Positions 13,357-18,978 of a DNA stretch of 18,978 nucleotides are shown here, in pieces. Every line of letters begins with the position of its first letter. Positions within the stretch are counted from its first letter, which is position 1. The notes below the pieces were generated by a model. The model saw nothing but the letters and a program-made list of their open reading frames with translations. It ran no database searches and had not been told where the DNA came from. The DNA is from JANWZL01 sp037445185 (GTDB taxonomy: Bacteria > Pseudomonadota > Gammaproteobacteria > Burkholderiales > Thiobacillaceae): the NCBI GenBank assembly GCA_037445185.1, contig JBBIKZ010000041.1, positions 1-18,978 on the forward strand, given 5' to 3'. The position numbers were made by a program, and so were the translations under genes.

Positions 13357-14898
13357 ATGACCACCCTGCAAAGCTACGAAGACCTACCCTATGAAAGCGT
13401 GCCGATCACCGATACGCATCCGGATTACCTGGGCGCCCTGGCGCGGTTGTTCGGGGTGGAGACGGCGCCGGCGGAGTCCTGCCGGATGCTGGAGCTGGGC
13501 TGCGCCGGCGGCGGCAACCTGGTGCCGATGGCGTTTCACCTGCCCGGCAGCCGCTTCGTCGGCATCGACCTCGCCCGCGCGCACGTGGACGAGGCGAGCG
13601 CCTGGATCGGCGAACTGGGGCTGGACAACATCCGCGTGCTGCATCGCAGTGTCGGCGACGACCTCTCCGATCTGGGGGAATTCGACTACATCCTGGCGCA
13701 TGGCCTCTATTCCTGGGTGCCGCGCCCGGTCCAGGACGCCATCCTGGCGGTGTGCGCGCGCCAGCTCGCGGCCAACGGCGTGGCCTACGTCAGCTACAAC
13801 ACCCTGCCGGGCTGGCACGCCCGCGCCGGCCTGCGCGCCATGCTGCTGCGGCACTGCGCGGCGGGGGCGCCCGCCGCGCAGCGTCTGGCGCAGGCGCGCG
13901 CCCTGTTCGACTTCCTGGAGCCCGCCCTGCGCCTGAACCCGGCCGACGACGCGCGCGGCCTGCTCGCGGAGATCGAGTATCTGCGGCGGGCGCCGCCTTC
14001 CTACGTGTATCACGAGTATCTGGAGGAGACCAACGAGCCGGTCTGGTTCGGCGAGTTCATGGCGCGCGCCGGCGCCGCCGGCCTCGATTACCTGGCCGAC
14101 GCCGGCATCGCCAGCATGCTGCCGGAAACCCTGGGGCGGGAGGCCGAAGCCATGCTGGCCGACGAGACCGACCGCATCCGCCGCGAGCAGCTCATGGATT
14201 GCGCGCGTCTGCGCAAATTCCGCCGCACCCTGCTGGTGCGGCGCGGCGTCGGCGGGCGCGAGCGGCCCGACCTGGAGGCGTTCCGCGGCCTGGCCTTGTA
14301 CGCCGACCTGTCGCGCGACGGAGACATCGACCTCGCCAGTGCTACGCCCGAGGAGTTCGACCTGCCGGCGGGCGGCCGCTGCGTGCTCAGCCACCCCGTC
14401 GCCAAGGCCGCCGCCATGCTGCTTGCCTTGCGCTATCCCGACAGCCTGTCGTGGCCGCAGCTGCGCGCCGGCGCCGAGGACCTGCTGGCCGCGCACGGCA
14501 GCCCGCTGGCCGGCGCGGCGGAGAACGAGACGGCCCTGCTCAGCGAGCTCTACAGCCTGGTGGCGCACCAGGCCGCGCGCGTATCGCGGCGGGCCGGGGC
14601 GCCGGCGCCGGACGACCTGCCGGCGCGACCGGCCGCGCACGCCCTGGCCCGCAGCCAGGCGCGGCGCGGCCGCGTGCTGGCCTCCTCGCGCCACGTCGCG
14701 GTCGATCTGGACCCGCACGGCGCCCGCCTGGTCGCGGCGCTGGATGGCAGCCGCGATCTCGACGGGCTGACCGCCTGGCTGTCCGACTACCTGCGTGCCG
14801 AGGGCCAGCTGCCGCCGGCACATGCCGTGCTGCGCGACGCCGTGCACGCCCTGTTGTGGACCCTGGCGCGCGGCGGCGTGTTGTACCAGGTGGACTAG
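13357..14898 (+). CDS. Class I SAM methyltransferase with methyltransferase-regulatory domain (PKMT-like)
   Basis: This 513-aa protein opens TTLQSYEDLPYESVPITDTHP, typical of proteins with the PF10119 methyltransferase regulatory domain. The SAM-binding domain shows motif I MLELGCAGGGNLVPMA, then FVGIDLA, and YILAHGLYSWVP (motif IV region). The regulatory domain covers about residues 220-310 (YLRRAPPSYVYHEYLEETNEPVWFGEF). A C-terminal winged-helix-like part ends in LLWTLARGGVLYQVD. The family includes the rickettsial lysine methyltransferases acting on outer-membrane protein; the substrate here is unknown. AGGAG (13343-13347) is 9 bp before ATG 13357 and only 3 bp before ATG 13351, so 13357 is preferred. 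Confidence 0.88.
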   Translation: MTTLQSYEDLPYESVPITDTHPDYLGALARLFGVETAPAESCRMLELGCAGGGNLVPMAFHLPGSRFVGIDLARAHVDEASAWIGELGLDNIRVLHRSVGDDLSDLGEFDYILAHGLYSWVPRPVQDAILAVCARQLAANGVAYVSYNTLPGWHARAGLRAMLLRHCAAGAPAAQRLAQARALFDFLEPALRLNPADDARGLLAEIEYLRRAPPSYVYHEYLEETNEPVWFGEFMARAGAAGLDYLADAGIASMLPETLGREAEAMLADETDRIRREQLMDCARLRKFRRTLLVRRGVGGRERPDLEAFRGLALYADLSRDGDIDLASATPEEFDLPAGGRCVLSHPVAKAAAMLLALRYPDSLSWPQLRAGAEDLLAAHGSPLAGAAENETALLSELYSLVAHQAARVSRRAGAPAPDDLPARPAAHALARSQARRGRVLASSRHVAVDLDPHGARLVAALDGSRDLDGLTAWLSDYLRAEGQLPPAHAVLRDAVHALLWTLARGGVLYQVD

Positions 14899-14930
14899 GC
14901 GGGCGCTCCGTCATCCGCCCGCGCAAACAG

Positions 14931-14958
14931 AAACGGCATGCCCGCGGGCATGCCGTTT
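14931..14958. terminator. 28-bp perfect palindrome, bidirectional terminator
   Basis: AAACGGCATGCCC and GGGCATGCCGTTT are 13-bp arms around GC, giving a perfect 28-bp palindrome flanked by A and T tracts. It lies between the end of the methyltransferase gene (14898) and the end of the convergent minus-strand gene (14978), so it can serve both. Confidence 0.85.
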
Positions 14959-14977
14959 CGCAAAGCGTGGAAGCGGA

Positions 14978-15328
14978 TTACAGGCCGCGCAGGCGCTTCA
15001 CCGCGTGGGCCGGCTGCACGGCTTCGACGAAGGAGAGGTCGTGCGGGGTGAGCTGGTCGTACATGCACACCTCGCCCTCGATCACGCTGGCGGCGAGAGG
15101 CTGCGCCAGGGTGGGCTGCACGGCCTCGACGTAGGACATGTCCTCGGCGCTGAGCTGGCCCATGTGGCAGACCTCGCCGGTGATGCCCGGCTTGGGATCG
15201 ACGACGGCGGCGTTCACCGAGCGGATGGCGCTTTCGCTTTCGACGCAGTCCTTGTTGAAGGAGGAGACCTGTCCGGCATGCACCGGCAGGGACAAGAGCG
15301 CGATGGCGATCAAAGTAACGGTACGCAT
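14978..15328 (-). CDS. Small exported protein with two internal Cys-containing repeats, unknown function
   Basis: I do not recognise a family. The 116-aa precursor has a short signal peptide (LIAIALLSLPVHA, cleavage near residue 18). The mature protein carries two copies of a 22-residue unit at 51-72 and 85-106, 34 residues apart and identical at 14 of 22 positions. Each has GEVC near its start, QL in the middle and D-x-S-x-VEAVQP at its end. Cysteines are C28, C54 and C88, one before and one in each repeat, so a disulfide, metal or heme link is conceivable; there is no CxxCH. GGAAAGGA precedes the ATG. An FNR/DNR-like box lies about 90 bp upstream, hinting at control by oxygen or NO. Confidence 0.75.
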   Translation of the reverse strand: MRTVTLIAIALLSLPVHAGQVSSFNKDCVESESAIRSVNAAVVDPKPGITGEVCHMGQLSAEDMSYVEAVQPTLAQPLAASVIEGEVCMYDQLTPHDLSFVEAVQPAHAVKRLRGL

Positions 15329-15377
15329 GGCATTTCCTTTCCAGGTAGTTAAAAAATACTAAATATCAGTGAGTGCT

Positions 15378-15383
15378 AATATA
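15378..15383 (-). promoter_or_regulatory. Candidate -10 element for the repeat-protein gene
   Basis: On the minus strand TATATT occurs 50 bp upstream of the start codon, in a locally AT-rich patch (15345-15385) unlike the surrounding sequence. No matching -35 hexamer is seen, which would fit an activator-dependent promoter. Confidence 0.35.
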
Positions 15384-15414
15384 CCCGTGTAATCTGCTCA
15401 GGTGAGGCGCAGAA

Positions 15415-15428
15415 TTGATCCATGTCAA
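15415..15428. promoter_or_regulatory. FNR/ANR/DNR-like binding site
   Basis: TTGATCCATGTCAA has perfect TTGA-N6-TCAA half-sites and differs from the TTGAT-N4-ATCAA consensus at one base. Its centre is 93 bp upstream of the start codon of the minus-strand repeat protein and about 50 bp from the likely start point behind its -10. It could also act rightward, but the next plus-strand gene starts about 200 bp away and is a DNA repair enzyme. FNR/DNR-type regulators respond to oxygen limitation or NO. Confidence 0.5.
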
Positions 15429-15626
15429 AAAAAGCGGGGTGGACATGCGGCTTTGTCGCATCAGCAATACTGGGCGCGCGGCGCTTGCGGCGTGTTGTTT
15501 ACTCGGAACCGGCAGTCTCGCCGTGCGGCACAGGCTGCCGGACAATGCTGGCCTGAGCGTAACCGCATGGGCTTGTCGAATCCCCGGACTTCTCAGCGAG
15601 CCCGCTCTTTTGCGCGGGGGCCGCGC

Positions 15627-16244
15627 GTGAGCACGCCGCCGCGCTGCGCCTGGTGCGGCGCCGATCCGCTCTACCGCGACTACCACGACCGCGAGTGGGG
15701 CGTGCCGTTGCACGACGAGCGGAGCCTGTTCGAATTCCTGATTCTGGAGGGGGCGCAGGCCGGCCTGTCCTGGCTCACCATCCTGAAGAAGCGGGCAGGC
15801 TACCGGCGCGCCTTCGACCAGTTCGACGCGGAGCGGGTGGCGCGCTACGGCGAGGTGGACGTGGCCCGTCTGCTGGCGGACAAGGGCATCGTGCGCAACC
15901 GGCTGAAGATCGAGGCGGCCATCGTCAACGCGCGCGCCACCCTGGCGGTGCGCGAGGCCTTTGGTGGCCTGGATGCCTACTTCTGGCGTTTCGTCGATGG
16001 CCGGCCCCTCCAGAACGCCTGGCGCGACCTCGGCCAGGTGCCGGCGAGCACGCCGCTGTCGGACCGCATCAGTAAGGACCTCAAGCAGCGCGGCTTCAAG
16101 TTCGTCGGTTCCACCATCGTCTATGCCCACATGCAGGCCACCGGCATGGTCAACGACCACACCGTCGATTGTTTCCGGCATGCCGAATTAGGGGTGGAGC
16201 ACGGGGGTAACATGCCAGCGTCAGCATCCCCGTATCCAACTTGA
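15627..16244 (+). CDS. tag: DNA-3-methyladenine glycosylase I (Tag)
   Basis: Tag removes 3-methyladenine from alkylated DNA, the first step of base excision repair. The 205-aa frame from GTG 15627 begins RCAWCGADPLYRDYHDREWGVP, the family N-terminus with zinc-ligand Cys and His. LFEFLILEGAQAGLSWLTILKKR carries the conserved base-recognition Glu. The C-terminal zinc residues appear in VNDHTVDCFRH. The open frame extends upstream to 15402, but the extra residues do not resemble Tag; ATG 15567 is an alternative start. The ribosome site is weak. After VDCFRHAEL the protein ends with a short non-conserved tail. It is followed 13 bp later by the metallopeptidase gene. Confidence 0.9.
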   Translation: MSTPPRCAWCGADPLYRDYHDREWGVPLHDERSLFEFLILEGAQAGLSWLTILKKRAGYRRAFDQFDAERVARYGEVDVARLLADKGIVRNRLKIEAAIVNARATLAVREAFGGLDAYFWRFVDGRPLQNAWRDLGQVPASTPLSDRISKDLKQRGFKFVGSTIVYAHMQATGMVNDHTVDCFRHAELGVEHGGNMPASASPYPT

Positions 16245-16257
16245 AACGGGTGCCGCC

Positions 16258-17334
16258 ATGCCCTTCGCCGTCCCATATTTCCTGCTGATCCCGGCCCTGC
16301 TGGCATCGCCGGCCTGGGCTGCCTGTCCGCCCCGGCCGGCGGAGGTCGCTCCGCCGCCTGCGCAACGCCAGCAGGTCGACCTGGAGCGCGAACTCGATGC
16401 GCCCTGGCAGGCGGGCGGCGCCATCGTCCTGTACTGCGACGCGGAGGGACGGCCCCAGGCCGGCCGCACGCCGCATCCGCCGCTCGATCAGGCCGAGGAA
16501 CAGGCGCGCCGGGCCGAGCACTGGGCGCTGGCGCGCAAGCTCAACATGGCGAAGAAGGGCGAGGCGCATCCGCGCGGCCTGCCCCTGGCCAGGCCGCAGA
16601 TGGAATTGCTGCAACGTTTCGCCCTGGCCGATGCCGGCGCCGTGTGGCTGCGCGAGGTGGCGGACGACACCCTGCGCCTGTTCAACAAGGGCTACCTGGA
16701 GTACGACCGGGCGCTGTGGGCGCGTTCCGTCAAGTCGGGCCGCATGCCGCCCCTGTCGCGGCTGCTCACCGGCAAGCTGAGCGACAAGGGGCTGTTCTCC
16801 GGCGATGCCAGTGTCTTCAAGTTCTTCGGCTACGCCGGCCCCGGCGCCATGGCCCATCCGGGCGCCATCGGCCTGGGCGACGGCGGCCTGCGCTGCAAGT
16901 TCCCGGCCAGCAACGAGCTGGTCGATCCGCACGCCATCCTCTCCCACGAATTCGGCCATACCCGCTATGGCGATCCCGCCAGCGGCGGCAGCCTGCTGGG
17001 CGAGGCGCGCACCGTCGAGCGTTACGAGAATCCGGTGCGCGTGCGCAACGGCTTTGAACCCCGCTCGGTGTATTTCGAGCGCGTCAACCAGGGCGCCCTG
17101 GAGGCGAAAAAGGGCAGCCTGTTCGAGCGTCTGCTGCGCCTGGAGCGACAGCGCGGCATCAAGGTGAAGGATATGTCCATGGTGGATCGCTACCACTGCG
17201 ATTGTCCCGGCCCGCTGCCCATCATCCTCGACTGCGAGGTGCGCGAGCGTCCCGCCGGCGAGGACGCCAGCGTCCCCGGCTACGAGCACGACTGCAAGCT
17301 GAGCTGGAGACCGGAGCCGGCGCCGCTGCGCTGA
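16258..17334 (+). CDS. Putative secreted zinc metallopeptidase (HEFGH motif)
   Basis: The 358-aa precursor has a signal peptide (FLLIPALLASPAWA, cleavage near residue 21). The zinc-protease motif HEFGH is at 230-234 in AILSHEFGHTRYG, and Glu249 in GEARTVERYENPVRVRNG is a candidate third ligand. The arrangement HExxH, then E..TV..YENPxR..G, recalls M91-type (NleD/HopH1-like) peptidases, but I am not certain of the family. It has four Cys in the C-terminal 60 residues (CDCPG, ILDCEV, HDCKL), consistent with disulfides outside the cytoplasm. It follows tag closely and precedes nnrS by 87 bp; a shared role is not evident. Confidence 0.7.
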   Translation: MPFAVPYFLLIPALLASPAWAACPPRPAEVAPPPAQRQQVDLERELDAPWQAGGAIVLYCDAEGRPQAGRTPHPPLDQAEEQARRAEHWALARKLNMAKKGEAHPRGLPLARPQMELLQRFALADAGAVWLREVADDTLRLFNKGYLEYDRALWARSVKSGRMPPLSRLLTGKLSDKGLFSGDASVFKFFGYAGPGAMAHPGAIGLGDGGLRCKFPASNELVDPHAILSHEFGHTRYGDPASGGSLLGEARTVERYENPVRVRNGFEPRSVYFERVNQGALEAKKGSLFERLLRLERQRGIKVKDMSMVDRYHCDCPGPLPIILDCEVRERPAGEDASVPGYEHDCKLSWRPEPAPLR

Positions 17335-17421
17335 ACCCCGCGCGGCGGCGCTTGATGTTCGTCAAGGCCCGCCCGCCGGCCGACCCCAACACTGGCGCGT
17401 CCGCATCCGCCTTCGTCCGCC

Positions 17422-18636
17422 ATGCCCCGTCTCTGGATTACCTACACCGCCGCGCCGCATCGCGTGCTCTTTCTGCCCGGTGCGGTGCAGGTCGTCCTGG
17501 TCATGCTCTGGTGGTTGCTGGACATGCGTCTGCGCGCGGCCGACGGCGCGGGCCTGGCCGCGGGCGGGCTGCCCGGCCCCGCCCTGCATGTCTGGTGGAT
17601 GCTGTATGGCTGCTTTCCCTTCTTTATCTTCGGCTTTCTCTTCACCGCCATGCCCAACTGGCTGAACGGCCCCGCCATCCCGCGCGCCGCCTATGTCACG
17701 TCTGGCCTGGCCATGAGCCTGGGCGTGCTCGGGGTGTACCTCGGCGGCGTGCTGCCCGCCACCCTGTCGGCCGGCCTCGCCCTGCACGCGGCGGGTTGGG
17801 CCATCGCCGCGCTGGCCCTGGGCCACACCCTGCTGCGCGCGCCGCCGCAGGACAAGCTGCATTCCGCCTTCGCCGTCGCGGCCATCGTCCTCGGCTGGCT
17901 GGGCAACCTCGCCTTTCTGGCGATGCTGGCCGCGGACTGGACGCCGGGCCTGGCGGTAGCCAACGCGCTGGGTGTGTGGGGCTTCCTGATGCCGACCTTC
18001 CTGGTGGTCTGCCACCGCATGATTCCCTGGTTCACCAGCCGCGTTGTGCCCAACTACGTCATGCTGCGGCCCTACGGCCCGCTCTGGCTGCTGCTGGCGG
18101 GCTGCCTGCTGCGCGGCGGGCTGGAACTGGCCGGGCGTGCCGAACTGGCCTGGCCGCTCGACCTGCTGATGGCTTTCCTGGTGTGGCGCTTTTCCGCCTG
18201 GTGGGGGCTGTCGCGCGGCATCCGCCAGGTCTGGCTGCTGGCCATGCTGCACATCGCCTTCCTCTGGAGCGGCGTGGCCTTCGCCCTCTACGGTCTGGGC
18301 AGCCTGGCCGCCTTCGCGGGCTGGGATTGGTCGCCGGGACAGGCGCCGGTGCATGCCCTGGGCATCGGCTTTTTCGCCACCATGCTGATCGCCATGGCAT
18401 CCCGGGTGAGCCTGGGTCATTCCGGCCGCGCCTTGCAGGCCGACGCGATCACCTGGGGATTGTTCTGGATCATGCAGGCGGCGGCGTTGGCGCGCGTGCT
18501 GCCGGATCTGGTTCCGGCGCTGCCGCGTTGGCCCATCGAGGCGGCCGGGCTGGTCTGGCTGCTGGGTTTCGCCGTGTGGGCGTGGCGCTACGCGCCCATG
18601 TACTGGCGGCCGCGGGTGGACGGCAAGGCCGGTTGA
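17422..18636 (+). CDS. nnrS: NnrS family membrane protein
   Basis: NnrS proteins are heme- and copper-containing polytopic membrane proteins that protect cells against nitric oxide and related stress, often in denitrifiers. The 404-aa protein has about 12 hydrophobic segments. The family signatures are HRVLFLPGA near the N-terminus, FIFGFLFTAMPNWL, FLVVCHRMIPWFTSR and HALGIGFFATMLIAMASRVSLGHSGR (from about residue 310), with the His residues expected for cofactor binding. No strong ribosome site is visible before ATG 17422. No other nitrogen-oxide genes lie in the window. Confidence 0.92.
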   Translation: MPRLWITYTAAPHRVLFLPGAVQVVLVMLWWLLDMRLRAADGAGLAAGGLPGPALHVWWMLYGCFPFFIFGFLFTAMPNWLNGPAIPRAAYVTSGLAMSLGVLGVYLGGVLPATLSAGLALHAAGWAIAALALGHTLLRAPPQDKLHSAFAVAAIVLGWLGNLAFLAMLAADWTPGLAVANALGVWGFLMPTFLVVCHRMIPWFTSRVVPNYVMLRPYGPLWLLLAGCLLRGGLELAGRAELAWPLDLLMAFLVWRFSAWWGLSRGIRQVWLLAMLHIAFLWSGVAFALYGLGSLAAFAGWDWSPGQAPVHALGIGFFATMLIAMASRVSLGHSGRALQADAITWGLFWIMQAAALARVLPDLVPALPRWPIEAAGLVWLLGFAVWAWRYAPMYWRPRVDGKAG

Positions 18637-18644
18637 GGCGGCCG

Positions 18645-18863
18645 TCAGGCGGGTAGCAGCGGCGCCGCTTCCGCCGCGTGCAGCAGATGCAGGTGCGTGC
18701 GCTCGTCAAAGCCGCGGCTGGCGAACAAGGCTTCGGCGCGGGGTCGCAGGGCATCCGGATCGGCCGCCGCGAGCACCAGGCGGAAGCGGTTGAAGCCGAG
18801 GGAACCGCTGAACAAATGCCATTCCAAGCGAGTAAGTTGCCTAAAAAAAGTAGTGGCGCTCAT
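18645..18863 (-). pseudogene. Probable 3' remnant of a disrupted gene (hypothetical)
   Basis: The 72-codon frame ends eight bases after nnrS. Its last 50 codons (FNRFRLVLAAADPDALRPRAEALFASRGFDERTHLHLLHAA) have the composition of the native genome and look like a real protein C-terminus. The first 15-20 codons lie in AT-richer DNA, and the start has no ribosome site. The simplest reading is a gene whose 5' part was lost to the element at the right edge. No family was recognised. Confidence 0.4.
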
Positions 18864-18978
18864 TTTTTAGGCAGGGAGTGATCGAAAAATGACCTGTTTC
18901 TGGTCAAAAAAGGTCGATTTCGAGGCGTTTCCCCTGCATTTCCCGAATTCAGGACGCACTTTGGGTATCGACCGCCAA
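18830..18978. mobile_element. AT-richer edge segment, possible end of an insertion sequence
   Basis: Base composition drops sharply here relative to the rest of the window. The segment holds a 9-bp inverted repeat, CCTAAAAAA (18840-18848) with TTTTTTAGG (18864-18872), and homopolymer A/T runs. It interrupts the truncated frame at 18645-18863. No transposase frame is long enough to identify, so the mobile-element call is inference from composition and context. Confidence 0.3.

Noticed and set aside
13384..14847. A 487-codon minus-strand frame opposite the methyltransferase
   Set aside because: Its product is Gln/Ala/Gly/Val-rich without motifs, while the plus-strand frame has SAM-binding motifs and a ribosome site.
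15415..15630. A 71-codon plus-strand frame with a hydrophobic stretch before tag
   Set aside because: It has no ribosome binding site, overlaps the FNR-like box, ends inside the tag start region and resembles no known protein.
17202..18656. A 484-codon plus-strand frame overlapping nnrS
   Set aside because: It is out of frame with the clearly recognisable NnrS protein, and its product is Arg/Ala/Gly-rich without membrane segments.

Overview
The window is about 19 kb of GC-rich, densely coding bacterial chromosome. The gene set (SoxA and SoxX cytochromes, an NnrS-family protein, a PKMT-type methyltransferase, RhlE, YgiQ) suggests a sulfur-oxidising, possibly denitrifying proteobacterium, most likely a betaproteobacterium. 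This is judged from protein resemblance only. Both edges look like mobile DNA, so the window may be a contig bounded by repeated elements.

Layout. 1-200: the end of an ISL3-type insertion sequence, including the first 34 codons of its transposase, which has cut a CZB-GGDEF diguanylate cyclase just after its GGEEF motif. 911-1878 (minus): an L,D-transpeptidase overlapping a tadA gene that lacks its usual N-terminus and meets soxA head-on within one CATG. 1877-3551 (plus): soxA and soxX, followed by a clear intrinsic terminator. 3674-4525: an endonuclease/exonuclease/phosphatase-fold protein. 4704-6218: an RhlE-type DEAD-box helicase. 6284-9022: a YgiQ-type radical SAM protein carrying an inserted nuclease-like domain. 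9097-11386: a small secreted protein, a small multidrug-export-like membrane protein and a CNT nucleoside transporter. 11574-13250 (minus): a YdjM-like membrane hydrolase and a TetR regulator. 13357-14898: a methyltransferase. 14978-15328 (minus): a small exported protein made of two internal repeats, with an FNR/DNR-like box upstream. 15627-18636: Tag glycosylase, a secreted HEFGH metallopeptidase and NnrS. 18645-18978: a truncated reading frame and AT-richer DNA.

The most unusual system is inside the YgiQ gene. A DUF559 (PD-(D/E)XK, Vsr-like) nuclease domain is inserted in frame between the N-terminal domain and the radical SAM domain. It is bounded by 36-bp inverted repeats that match each other at 33 of 36 positions and are themselves palindromic. 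A 7-bp direct repeat, GCGGCGC, lies just outside. Removing one copy of the direct repeat with everything between deletes exactly 453 bp (151 codons) and restores a normal-length YgiQ of 761 aa. The repeat ends are translated as Pro/Gly-rich linkers. Two more copies of the same repeat family lie at 6229-6253 and 11477-11515 without a nuclease. This looks like a mobile, protein-tolerated nuclease cassette with related solo palindromes. That interpretation is inference; the sequence structure itself is directly visible.
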